DNA from: Candidatus Eisenbacteria bacterium
GTDB lineage: Bacteria > Orphanbacterota > Orphanbacteria > Orphanbacterales > Orphanbacteraceae
Length of the DNA: 64,000 nucleotides
NCBI GenBank assembly: GCA_016930695.1
Contig: JAFGGD010000058.1
Coordinates: 23,870 to 87,869 of the forward strand
Reading direction: 5' to 3'
The translations under genes were made by a program, and so were the position numbers. The notes beneath the pieces were generated by a model. It did no database searches, was not told the origin of the DNA, and was given only the letters and a program-made list of their open reading frames with translations. How positions within the stretch are numbered: position 1 is the stretch's first letter; each line of letters begins with the position of its first letter. This document shows positions 43,245 through 51,805 of the stretch, in pieces.

Positions 43245-44636
43245 TTACGGCGCCACGCCGAGTTCCCGCAGCTTCTCACGCCCGTTTTCGTTCTCCGGGT
43301 AGATCTCGATCGAACGCCGGTAGTGTCGGATCGCCGCCGCGCTGTCTCCGCGCGTCATGTATCCCTCGGCGAGGCTGTCCCACGCGTTCCACGACTCGGG
43401 AAAGGCTTCCGCGTTCGAGGTGAAGACGACGATCGCCTCGTCGACTCTTTGCTCTTGAAGGAGGCGGTAGCCGAGATCGTTGAACTCGTTCTCGTCGAAG
43501 AAAGCGCGCCCCTCCTCCCGGAGATCGGCGAAAACGGCGCGACCCCTCTCGATGCCTCCCTCATCGAACGCCGCCCCGACGACTTCCGCCGCCGATTCGC
43601 GCAGCTGCTTCCAGAAACCGATCACGTTCTCTTGCTGAAAGTGGGTGAGTTCGGTGTCGTCGTGGCCGATCGCTTTCAGATAGTCGAGCCGGGCGCTTCT
43701 CGGGAACCGGGCCGCTAGCGCGTCGATGTCGAGCCCTTCCGCGTCCGCCGCCCGGATCCCTTCCCACAGATCCACGATGTAGTTACGCCAGAACACGAGC
43801 TTCTCCCTCGGCCAGACATCCCTGTGCCCGGGGATCACCGTTCGGACGCCCCCTTCCTCGTCCAACGCCCAATCGAGCGCCTCGATCCAACGCGGGACGT
43901 CGAGCTTTCGAGTACCGCAGAAGAGAGGGAGCCACCCCCGTTCCAGGAAGAGATCGCCCGTCATCAGGATCCCCTCTTCGGGAACGCGGATGAGGATGTC
44001 CGTTCCCGAGTGGGCGGGGCCGAAGAACACCATCTCCACGGTCCGGTCGCCGACCCGCAAGGTCATCCGGTCGCGGAAGGTGATCTTAGGCGGCGTGGAG
44101 GCGAAACCGTCCGCCATGCCGCGGAAATACCGCTCGTCGAAAGCGATGTGTCCGGCGAGCGTTTCCGCCTCCGCCGATCCGGCGGGGAGCGTATCCCGTT
44201 CCGCCCGCAGCTGCGAGAGCCGGCGTTCCATATTTTCAATCCGCGTCGGGATCCTTGCCGCGTCAAGCGCCATGCGGGCGGGCACTTCCTCGTAGCCGAC
44301 GCCCACCGCGTCGGAAAACACTTGATTGCCGAAGGTGTGATCCCAGTGATGGTGGGTGTTGACGAGGTAGGCGAAATCGTCTCTCCCGAATTCGCGGATC
44401 ATGATCTCCCGCATCGCCTCCGCCGTTTCCCGCGAGCCGGTCGCGTCGAAGACGACGATCCCTTCGGACGTGAGAAGGGCGACCACGATGTTCTCCATCG
44501 GCGAGATCTCGGTGAGCACGAGCACCCTCTCGCCGAGGCGCTCGTACCGGATGAATCCGTCCACGGCGGCGGCGGAAGGGGCGACGAGAACGGTCAGGCA
44601 GAGAAAGAGGAACAGAACGGATTTGCCGATGCGCAT
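43245..44636 (-). CDS. Secreted metallo-beta-lactamase-fold hydrolase with C-terminal TPR
   Basis: A 463-residue protein with a signal peptide (cleavage near SAAAV). The metallo-beta-lactamase fold has the binuclear metal motif H95-x-H97-x-D99-H100 (NTHHHWDHTF), a further ligand region in GPAHSGTDI and another in VIPGHRD. The C-terminal 120 residues are TPR-like (LAEGYMTRGDSAAAIRHYRRSIEIYPENE). It hydrolyses an unknown ester, lactone or lactam in the periplasm. AGGAGG precedes the ATG. A 5'-truncated paralogue lies at 31401-32159. Confidence 0.9.
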   Translation of the reverse strand: MRIGKSVLFLFLCLTVLVAPSAAAVDGFIRYERLGERVLVLTEISPMENIVVALLTSEGIVVFDATGSRETAEAMREIMIREFGRDDFAYLVNTHHHWDHTFGNQVFSDAVGVGYEEVPARMALDAARIPTRIENMERRLSQLRAERDTLPAGSAEAETLAGHIAFDERYFRGMADGFASTPPKITFRDRMTLRVGDRTVEMVFFGPAHSGTDILIRVPEEGILMTGDLFLERGWLPLFCGTRKLDVPRWIEALDWALDEEGGVRTVIPGHRDVWPREKLVFWRNYIVDLWEGIRAADAEGLDIDALAARFPRSARLDYLKAIGHDDTELTHFQQENVIGFWKQLRESAAEVVGAAFDEGGIERGRAVFADLREEGRAFFDENEFNDLGYRLLQEQRVDEAIVVFTSNAEAFPESWNAWDSLAEGYMTRGDSAAAIRHYRRSIEIYPENENGREKLRELGVAP

Positions 44637-44791
44637 GCCGGGCCTCCTGGGCGCTGTGGCGGCGCTCCCCGGTGGAGCGTGCCGTGAAACGCGCGGTTTC
44701 CGGGTGATCGAGCGGCCGGAATAGAGGACGGTTCGATCCCGGCCGGTGTTGACGGGAAAATCGTCTTTCGCGATGGGACGGGCGGTCGCGG

Positions 44792-44829
44792 ATGAAAAGG
44801 GAAGGGCCCCGGCTTCGCGGCCGGGGCCC
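44792..44829 (-). terminator. Terminator of the GH57 gene
   Basis: GGGCCCCGGC-TTCGCG-GCCGGGGCCC, a perfect 10-bp stem followed on the minus strand by TTCCCTTTT, about 35 bases past the stop. The rest of the 228-base gap is featureless. Confidence 0.85.
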
Positions 44830-44864
44830 GGTCGTTTCCTGGACGAAGCGATTCGCGCCGGTCC

Positions 44865-47800
44865 TTACTTGATCAGCACCATCTTGCGGGTCGCCGTCTC
44901 GCCGGCGGCGCGGAGCCGGGCGAAGTAGAGACCCGAGGCGACTGGGCGGCCCCGGTCGTCGGCGCCGTTCCAGATCACCGCCCGCGCCCCGGAGGGGACC
45001 GCGCCGTCGAGGAGGGTCGCCACCCGGCGGCCGGAGATGTCGAACACCTCAAGCGTCGCGTCGGTCATCGCCCCCGATCTTCCCGGTACGGTGAAACGGA
45101 TCGTGGTGACCGGGTTGAAGGGGTTCGGGATGTTGCCGTGGAGAGCGAGCGCCGCGGCGGGAATGTCGCCGTCGCCGGTCTCCACCCCCACCGGTTTGTT
45201 GCTCTCGTCCGGGTAACCGTCGCCGTTTCCGTCCACGGTGATGGTCACGAAATTGTCGAGCGTCGGCGGCGTGGAGGAGAGGTTGTCCGGGATCTGGTCG
45301 CCGCCCAGCACGCCGTCCGGCTCCGGATCCCAGCAGATCGATCCGACGAAGGAGATCGACGCGCCCGGCGCGACCTGCCCCGCTCCGAGCCCGTAGAGCA
45401 CGTCCCAGGGGATCGCCATCTCGCTCCCGCCCGCCGTTCCGTAGAAGTGCTGCGAATCGAAGGCGCTCTCGATCGACCCGGAGTAGTCCTCGGTGGTGGT
45501 GTCGGTGGTGATCTTCCAGAAACTGTCCGAATCGTAAGGGCTCTGGTGCTGGTAGCAGCCGTACTGGAAGTCCGCCGGGAAGGGGAGAAGGGCGCCCCGC
45601 TCCCAGTGGTCGAGGGAGTCCAGGTCCGACTCGCCGTCCGGGCCGCCCGGGTCGGTGTCGAGATAGAGCAGCCAGGAGTTGCCGTTCACGATCCCCTGCA
45701 GCGCCACGTAGAGGTAGGTGCTGTCCCAGGTCACGTAAAGAGCGTTCAGGTCGTTCGTGTCTCCGGGGGTCGGCGTGGTCCAGTCGCTGTCCCAGTAGTC
45801 GCTCACGATCCGCGTCGAGTCGATCCACTCGGAAGGATCGATGTAACCGTCGATGGTGACCAGCGTGGCCGGCGCCACGTCGATCGCCACGTCGCCCGCG
45901 TTGGTCAGCTGGGCGTTGCCGTTCCCCGCCAGATCGCGCACCGTGTTCACGGCCATCATCAGTTCGAGGGTGGTCGGGCTCAGCGCCTCGATCGCCGCCG
46001 CCGTGGACGCGTCCAGGTCGATGTCGATGCGCGTGCTGTTGTTCACCGTCCTCACCGAGCAGCCGGCGGAGAAGACGACCTCGGCGACACCGTCGTCGTC
46101 GTCGTCCACGGCGAAGCCGGTCACCGTCACCTGGTCGTACTTCACCTTCTCGTTGAAGGCGATGGAGATCCGGTCCGGCGTCGGGAAGTAGGTGGCCGAT
46201 ACGGCCTGCGGTTTCAGCGAGTCCTGGAGAGCCGTCGCGAGCGTCTGCAGCTCGGCGATGTTCCCCGCGCCGTCCGGCGCCGACGTCTCGCCGGCGAAGA
46301 GATACACCTCGAACTGGCCGGAACCGAGAAATTCGTCCACGCCCATCAGCGTGGCGTCGTACTGCAGATTGTGACCCGCGCCGCCCGATCCGACCACGAT
46401 CGCCGCGGTGGCGCCCGAGTTGGGATTCCTCTGGCCGAAGTAGGCGCCCGCCACCGGGGTGGCCGCCCAGACCCGGTCATGCTCGGCGTTCCAGATCAGG
46501 TCGAGAAGGTCCGGCGAAAAGCCGCTCTTCACGTACACGTCCTGGCCGAAGGCGTCGTAGACCACGTCGAGAAATTTGTTTCCTAAAGTGAGGTTCAGCC
46601 TCTTGGTCACGTTCGGGTGGACCACGTCGAGGCTCACCGTCGTTCCCGAACCGCTCACCACCGAGATCGTGTAGCCGTCGTGCTCCCGGTCCAGGCCGGC
46701 GACGGAGACGTCCGAAAGGCCGCCCACGTGGTTGGGGTCGTTATAGTCCCCTTCCGTGTCGATCCAGTAGGCGTTGCAGTTGCCGATCACCACGTACTCG
46801 TCGCCCGTCTCACGGGCGAAGAGATAGACGATCCGGCCGCCGATCGGCTCCACCACCGCCATCAGTTTGTCGTTGAAGATCACGCCCTCGTCCACGCCGT
46901 CCTGGTCCACGTCGGCGAGATAGGCGCCGGTGGAGGCGGCGTAGTCGCCGTTCGCCCAGCTCGACGCCTCGGCGTAGACGTTGGCGTTCTTGATGTGGTT
47001 CGAGTAGCGGTAGATCCAACCGCTGATCTCGCCGTCGTCGTGCCAGCCCGTCTCGTGCAGGTTGGTCATCATCACGTACCACGCCGTTTCGGAGAGGTCG
47101 TTGCTCGGCGAACCCATGATGGTGTTGTAGGCGTTGTTCCAGATCGTGCCGTAATCCCAGGTGGGGGAGTGGAAATCCCAGATGTGTTCCGTGTCGTCGT
47201 AGGACGCCCAGTCGACGTACCAGGAGTTGTTCCCGCCGCCGTAGCCGTACTTGCCGCCGAGGAGCCCGTAGGTGCCGTTCTGGATGGTCGGGTTGGAGAC
47301 GCCCGAGAGGAACGCGCCGTGGTGGATCACGTCGCTGATCTTCCAGACGGCCACGGTGGCGCTGTTGTTGGAGCAGTTCTGGATGACGTGGATCCAGTTG
47401 TTCAGCGCCCAGGCGTTCGACGCGCCCTGGCTCACCTCCGCGGGGATCTCCCAGTCGTTGCCGTAGACCAGGATCTCGTCGGAGGAGAGATTGACGATCA
47501 TGTTCCAGGCGCTCCCCCAGTCGTTGTCCATGGCGCCGACGAAGTCGCCGTCCATGGGGATCAGCTTCAGGCCGCCGCCGTGGACGTACACGTGCCGATC
47601 GTTGAAGACGTCGTTGTAGTAGTCGAGGTGGATGTAGTCGTCCAGGAGGACGGCGTCCACGCCGTGGCTTCCCCAGTTGTCGAGAAGCGTCGCGTCCACC
47701 ACGCCGCCGTCCGCGGTGATGCCGTTCCCGTCGTTGTCCGGGCTTTCCAGCCAGACCCGCTCGGGCACCCAGGCGACCACCGACGTGTCGCCGTAGCGCC

Positions 47801-48872
47801 AGTCGCTCATCACCTTTTCGATGTTCACCGACCAGTCGTTCATGTTGTCCAACACGAAGGGCATGATGTGCTGGGCGTAGGCGCTGGTGACGATGTCCCC
47901 CCAACCCTCGGCGACGGCCGCGGAGATGGAGTCGTTGAACTCGGGGTTGTGCCACTCCGCCGCGGTCTGGAGCTGCCCCGCCATGTGCATGTTGAGCGGG
48001 ATGTCGTAATAGCGATGGGCGTCGAGCAGTTCGTCGAATCCGTCCTCCGGGTTGTCCGGATCGCCCGGGTTGGTGAGGGTGTCGCCGCGCTCGCCGTAGT
48101 AAACGCTGGTCCAGGTGAGACCCTGGTTGCCGTGAACCACGAAGGCGACGTTGTGGTCGCCGGCGCGGGACTGATTGGAGGCGGCGATGTCGTCGAGCCG
48201 CTCCCCCTCGCGGGCGGTGAAGACGTAGAACTCCACAGGCGTGGCGTCGGTCCGGGCCGCGTCGCGGAGCACGTCCTCGACCGGCGCGCCGCTCTTTCCG
48301 GCGGCTCGGGCCGTCGCTTCGGCGAACCCGCCGGGGAGCCAGATCGATCCGGTGATCATGTGATCGCGCACCGAGACGCGGACCTCCTTCACCCGTTCCG
48401 TCTCGGAGAGGTCGAACCGGTCGTCCAGGAGCGTCCCCGTCGCCCGTCCCTCCGCGTCCCAGCCGATCCGAAGAACCCGGTCCCAAGCGATGGGGGCTTC
48501 ACCTCGGATTCCGTCGGGAAGAACGGTGGTCCCGCCGTCCATGTAGTCCAGGGCGACGTAGACGTTCACGCCGGCGCCCCGGACACGATTCACCCGTTCA
48601 TCGAAAGAACCGGCGTCCATCAGCTGCACGCGAAACACGAGCCGGTCCTCGTTCTGGTCGTAGTAGAAAGCCATCAGGTCGCCCGGGGCGGCGTCCCGCG
48701 GCGCGTCGTAGACCGGGTCGAGGATTTTGGCGTGTTCGGCGCTCCAGGCGGAGGGACCGTCGGCGGCGTCCAAGCCGGGCGCCGGAACGGCCGGCGGCGT
48801 CCAGGCGAAGAGCGCTCCGGGGAGGGAGAAAAGAGCGAATAAAGCGAACAACCGGGTATTCCACCTGCGCAT
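44865..48872 (-). CDS. Large secreted GH57-like glycoside hydrolase with CBM9/DOMON-like and FlgD-like domains
   Basis: A 1335-residue exported enzyme. A signal peptide and a beta-rich N-terminal domain (to about 230) precede a GH57-like catalytic barrel. It shows VVHGNQGLTW (near 247), LNMHMAGQLQTAAEW (293-307) and the nucleophile region VAWVPERVW with Glu371, matching conserved GH57 region 3, with DDYIH (411-415) following. After an insertion-rich beta region comes a CBM9/DOMON-like domain (IDGYIDPSEW..., EMAIPWDVLYG, IPDNLSSTPPTLDNFVTITVD) and a FlgD-like C-terminal domain (PNPFNPVTTIRFTVPG). GH57 enzymes act on alpha-glucans, so it fits the adjacent GH13 amylase. GAGGAG precedes the ATG at 48872. 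An antisense open frame of 741 codons is a GC-bias artefact. Confidence 0.82.
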   Translation of the reverse strand: MRRWNTRLFALFALFSLPGALFAWTPPAVPAPGLDAADGPSAWSAEHAKILDPVYDAPRDAAPGDLMAFYYDQNEDRLVFRVQLMDAGSFDERVNRVRGAGVNVYVALDYMDGGTTVLPDGIRGEAPIAWDRVLRIGWDAEGRATGTLLDDRFDLSETERVKEVRVSVRDHMITGSIWLPGGFAEATARAAGKSGAPVEDVLRDAARTDATPVEFYVFTAREGERLDDIAASNQSRAGDHNVAFVVHGNQGLTWTSVYYGERGDTLTNPGDPDNPEDGFDELLDAHRYYDIPLNMHMAGQLQTAAEWHNPEFNDSISAAVAEGWGDIVTSAYAQHIMPFVLDNMNDWSVNIEKVMSDWRYGDTSVVAWVPERVWLESPDNDGNGITADGGVVDATLLDNWGSHGVDAVLLDDYIHLDYYNDVFNDRHVYVHGGGLKLIPMDGDFVGAMDNDWGSAWNMIVNLSSDEILVYGNDWEIPAEVSQGASNAWALNNWIHVIQNCSNNSATVAVWKISDVIHHGAFLSGVSNPTIQNGTYGLLGGKYGYGGGNNSWYVDWASYDDTEHIWDFHSPTWDYGTIWNNAYNTIMGSPSNDLSETAWYVMMTNLHETGWHDDGEISGWIYRYSNHIKNANVYAEASSWANGDYAASTGAYLADVDQDGVDEGVIFNDKLMAVVEPIGGRIVYLFARETGDEYVVIGNCNAYWIDTEGDYNDPNHVGGLSDVSVAGLDREHDGYTISVVSGSGTTVSLDVVHPNVTKRLNLTLGNKFLDVVYDAFGQDVYVKSGFSPDLLDLIWNAEHDRVWAATPVAGAYFGQRNPNSGATAAIVVGSGGAGHNLQYDATLMGVDEFLGSGQFEVYLFAGETSAPDGAGNIAELQTLATALQDSLKPQAVSATYFPTPDRISIAFNEKVKYDQVTVTGFAVDDDDDGVAEVVFSAGCSVRTVNNSTRIDIDLDASTAAAIEALSPTTLELMMAVNTVRDLAGNGNAQLTNAGDVAIDVAPATLVTIDGYIDPSEWIDSTRIVSDYWDSDWTTPTPGDTNDLNALYVTWDSTYLYVALQGIVNGNSWLLYLDTDPGGPDGESDLDSLDHWERGALLPFPADFQYGCYQHQSPYDSDSFWKITTDTTTEDYSGSIESAFDSQHFYGTAGGSEMAIPWDVLYGLGAGQVAPGASISFVGSICWDPEPDGVLGGDQIPDNLSSTPPTLDNFVTITVDGNGDGYPDESNKPVGVETGDGDIPAAALALHGNIPNPFNPVTTIRFTVPGRSGAMTDATLEVFDISGRRVATLLDGAVPSGARAVIWNGADDRGRPVASGLYFARLRAAGETATRKMVLIK

Positions 48873-48920
48873 CGTGATTCTCCTCGTTTTTCGTGCTTCA
48901 GGATGGTTGGCGTGTGCGCG

Positions 48921-48949
48921 GAGAGCGCCCCCGGAGGGAGCGCTCTCCA
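48921..48949. promoter_or_regulatory. Perfect 9-bp inverted repeat in the GH57 leader
   Basis: GGAGAGCGC and GCGCTCTCC are separated by 11 bases. The element begins about 8 bases downstream of the expected transcription start of the GH57 gene. It could be a repressor operator or a leader hairpin. Confidence 0.5.
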
Positions 48950-48963
48950 TAACTACTGCTCAA

Positions 48964-48992
48964 TTATAGCAATTACGGATGTCCGAATCAAT
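48964..48992 (-). promoter_or_regulatory. Strong sigma-70-type promoter for the GH57 gene
   Basis: TTGATT, a 17-base spacer and a perfect TATAAT on the minus strand. It overlaps the stop codon of the GH13 gene, so GH57 can be expressed separately from GH13. Confidence 0.75.
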
Positions 48993-51621
48993 CACTCCCT
49001 GGCGCGGCGGGGAAATGCAGGACCGCGCCGGCGAACGGTTCGAGCCGGATCGTGAGCAGATCGCCGTCGAAGCGGAAGGACTGCCCGGAGAGGAGATCCG
49101 TCGCTTCTCCGGCCGGGAAGGGGAGGGCGGCGCGCTCGAGGACGATCTCCGCCGGGGCGTGCCCGGCGTTCAGCAGAACCGCCAAACGATCCTCGTCCAT
49201 CCAGCGGGAGTAGGCGAAAAGACTTCCCTCGGCGTGGAGGGTGCGGAACTCGCCCCGCCGTAGCGCGTCGTGATCGTGCCGCAAGGCGAAATACTTGCGG
49301 ATCTCTTCGTGCACCGCCTTGCGGGCCGGCACTTCCAGCTCGTCCCAGTGGAAGGGGCGCCGGCAGTCCGGGTCCTTCCCTCCCTCCATGCCGATTTCGT
49401 CGCCGTAGTAGACGTGGGGGACGCCGACGTAGGTGGCGCCGAAGAGGTAGGCGAGGAGGAGGCGGCGTTGGTCCCCGGCGGCGAGGGTGAGGAATCGTTC
49501 CGTGTCGTGGGAGCCGAGCAGGTTCATCGCGCCGAGCACGGACGGAAGCGGGTAGGCGTAGCGACCGCCTGCGAGCTGCAGGTCGAAAACGGAGGCGTCC
49601 AGGCTCCCGCGAGCGAAGAAACCGAGGGCGGGCTCCCGGTAATATTTGTAGTTCATGGTGGCGTCGAATTGGAGCGGCGAGAGGTCCGCCGCGGCGTCTC
49701 CCCAAAGCTCGGCGACCACATAACCGTCCGGATTGACCCGCCGCGCCTCCTCACGGAAGAGCTTCCAGAGCCAGGCGGGACACTCGTTCGGCACATCGAG
49801 GCGGAAGCCGTCGGCGCCCATGTCGCCCATCCAGAAGCGGACGGCGGCGAGCACCTCGTCCACCACCGGCTGGTTGGGACGCGCCTCGCCGATCCGGCGG
49901 GCCGACTGTTCCGACGGATTCGGCCGGGAGAGGTCGAAATTGAGATTGGGCAGGTCGCCGAAGCCCCACCAACAATCGTAGTAGTCGATCGGTTTGTGCG
50001 TCTCGTCGAAACGCTCCGGGAGGGGCCACTTCTTCCACTCGTACCAGTTCCAATAGGAGGACTGATCCCCTTTCTCGACGCAGTCGACGAATGCGTAGTG
50101 GCAGTTGCCGGTGTGGTTGAAGACACCGTCCACGACCACCCGGATCCCCATCTCGTGCGCCTTCTCCGTCATCCTGCGGAAGGCGTCGTCGCCGCCGAAG
50201 TGGGGATCGACGGCGCGGTAGTCGCAGGCGTCGTACTTGTGATTCGACTTCGCCTTGTGGAGCGGGTTGAAGTAGAGAATCGTGACGCCCAGGTCTTTCA
50301 GATAGTCGAGCTTCTCCGTCACGCCCTCGAGGTCGCCTCCATAGAAGGAGAACCAGTCCGGCTTGCCGTCGGTCCGGTAGGGGCTGGTCCGAAGTCCGGC
50401 GTAGTCGTTCCAATCCTTCACCAGGTGGTAGTACTCGTCGTTCGATTTGCCGTTATCGCCGAGGCTCGTCTTCCCCCGGTAATAGGGCTCGGAGAAGTCC
50501 GGGTCGTTCTTCTTGTTCCCGTTGCGGAAGCGGTCGGGGAAGATCTGGTAGAAGACTCCGTCCACCACCCAGTCCGGCACGTGGAAGAGGGGGGTGGAGA
50601 CGGCGTTGACCTCCAGGAGCGAGGCGTCCTCCGCGCTGTCGGCGAGGCCGCCCCGGGTCAGGAAAGCCCGCCTGTCGCCGTCCCGAAGGAGGACGCCCAG
50701 GCGCCCCTCCGTCTCGGGCGGTGCGTGCAGTTCGGCGCGGAAATAAACGTAGCGGCCGTCTCCGCCCACTTCGCGCATCGGGAGGACCTCCTCCTCGCCC
50801 CGGCTGCGGAAGAGGAGTTCCGCTCCCTCCACGTCCCCCTGGTAGGCGCGGGCGGTCACGGTGAGAAGGTCCGGCTCCATCCGGACGACGCGGAGATTCT
50901 CCATGTCCAGGGCGAGCCCCTCGCCGCGGATCTCGCCGTCCCCCTTCTCCATGGAGAGTGTGGGGAAGCGATCGTCCACGGCGATGAGCGAGTTGAATCC
51001 GCCGTAGCCGTCATCGGTGGTCCGGTCGTTGTCGGGGTCGTGGTGCCAGGAGCCGTCGGCGACGAATTTGTACTGGTATTCCCCCGGGGCGAGGGCGAGC
51101 TTCAGATGGAAAGCGCCGTCGTCGTCGGGCCCTTCCATCCGGTCGGCGCTCGAGTTCCACTCATTGAAGGTGCCCGCCAGAAAGACCTGGCTCGGCGTCC
51201 GGTCGGGGCGGAAGCGGAAGGGGACCTCGCGGATCTCCGATCCCTCCGCCGGGCGGGGCGGCCCGATCCGGTAGGAAACGCCGGCGATCTTCTCGCCGCC
51301 GACGGTCAGCACGGAGTTGTTGCCGCCGTAGGGATCCGGCGTCGACTCGGCGGCGTTCGGATCCGGGTACCACTGGCCGTCGACTACGAATTTGTACTCG
51401 TAGCGGCCCGGCGCCAACGAGAGGGTCGTCTCGTAAACACCGTCTCCATCCGGATCGGACAGAATATCGGCACCGGGGTTCCAGTCGTTCCATTCGCCGG
51501 CCACCGAAACGCTTCGGGGGTTCGCCTCCGATGGATCGAACGCGAAGGGGACATCCACCTGCGCCGCCGCGCCGGCGGCGAGCAGCAGAACGAGGGCGAT
51601 CGTTAGAGAAAGGGGTCTCAT
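48988..51621 (-). CDS. Secreted GH13 alpha-amylase-family enzyme with two glycogen-binding domains
   Basis: An 877-residue exported enzyme. A signal peptide (AAGAAAQ) is followed by two AMPK/CBM48-type glycogen-binding domains at about 21-115 and 130-216 (both with ...G.W/FN.WN..., Y(E/Q)YKFV.DG.W..DP and a GYGG/PYGGNNS turn). The GH13 barrel starts near 345. Catalytic region: DGVFNH 498-503, nucleophile Asp609 in GFRLDVPNE, acid/base Glu638 in VAELWGD, and His705-Asp706 in GSHDTERF. The C-terminal beta domain ends near 870. It resembles neopullulanase/cyclomaltodextrinase-type enzymes. AAGGAGA precedes the ATG. It is divergent from the 51806 operon and upstream of GH57. Confidence 0.95.
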   Translation of the reverse strand: MRPLSLTIALVLLLAAGAAAQVDVPFAFDPSEANPRSVSVAGEWNDWNPGADILSDPDGDGVYETTLSLAPGRYEYKFVVDGQWYPDPNAAESTPDPYGGNNSVLTVGGEKIAGVSYRIGPPRPAEGSEIREVPFRFRPDRTPSQVFLAGTFNEWNSSADRMEGPDDDGAFHLKLALAPGEYQYKFVADGSWHHDPDNDRTTDDGYGGFNSLIAVDDRFPTLSMEKGDGEIRGEGLALDMENLRVVRMEPDLLTVTARAYQGDVEGAELLFRSRGEEEVLPMREVGGDGRYVYFRAELHAPPETEGRLGVLLRDGDRRAFLTRGGLADSAEDASLLEVNAVSTPLFHVPDWVVDGVFYQIFPDRFRNGNKKNDPDFSEPYYRGKTSLGDNGKSNDEYYHLVKDWNDYAGLRTSPYRTDGKPDWFSFYGGDLEGVTEKLDYLKDLGVTILYFNPLHKAKSNHKYDACDYRAVDPHFGGDDAFRRMTEKAHEMGIRVVVDGVFNHTGNCHYAFVDCVEKGDQSSYWNWYEWKKWPLPERFDETHKPIDYYDCWWGFGDLPNLNFDLSRPNPSEQSARRIGEARPNQPVVDEVLAAVRFWMGDMGADGFRLDVPNECPAWLWKLFREEARRVNPDGYVVAELWGDAAADLSPLQFDATMNYKYYREPALGFFARGSLDASVFDLQLAGGRYAYPLPSVLGAMNLLGSHDTERFLTLAAGDQRRLLLAYLFGATYVGVPHVYYGDEIGMEGGKDPDCRRPFHWDELEVPARKAVHEEIRKYFALRHDHDALRRGEFRTLHAEGSLFAYSRWMDEDRLAVLLNAGHAPAEIVLERAALPFPAGEATDLLSGQSFRFDGDLLTIRLEPFAGAVLHFPAAPGSD

Positions 51622-51668
51622 GATTCTCTCCTTGGCCGGGGGCCGGGTCGATTTCGAAAGACGGGGGA

Positions 51669-51697
51669 ATCATACGGGATCGGGTGGGGTCCGGGAA
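51669..51697 (-). promoter_or_regulatory. Candidate promoter for the GH13 gene
   Basis: TTCCCG, a 17-base spacer and TATGAT on the minus strand, about 48 bases before the ATG. Confidence 0.4.
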
Positions 51698-51704
51698 AGG
51701 ACGG

Positions 51705-51729
51705 AACGCAACGCAACGCAACGCAACGG
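51705..51729. repeat. AACGC pentanucleotide tandem repeat
   Basis: Four perfect AACGC units plus a partial fifth lie between the divergent promoters of the GH13 gene and the 51806 operon. The repeat could vary in copy number by slippage and so alter expression, or bind a shared regulator. Confidence 0.6.
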
Positions 51730-51731
51730 GC

Positions 51732-51760
51732 TTGACGGCTATTCTCCGGATTGCTACCCT
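51732..51760 (+). promoter_or_regulatory. Sigma-70-type promoter for the 51806-58157 operon
   Basis: TTGACG, a 17-base spacer and TACCCT. It is followed by a small leader hairpin (GCTGTC/GACAGC, 51761-51783) before the first ATG. Confidence 0.5.
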
Positions 51761-51805
51761 GCTGTCCCGAAAGGAGCGACAGCCGATCCCCGGCCGTCCG
51801 TAGCC

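Noticed and set aside
44730..44746. tRNA T-arm-like sequence GGTTCGATCCCGGCC
   Set aside because: No acceptor stem, anticodon arm or CCA could be folded around it. It lies in an ordinary gap between two genes.
46617..48842. 741-codon open frame antisense to the GH57 gene
   Set aside because: The translation is a Val/Asp/His/Arg-rich mirror of the opposite strand, with no domain match. The minus-strand gene has clear GH57, CBM9-like and FlgD-like domains, SD and promoter.
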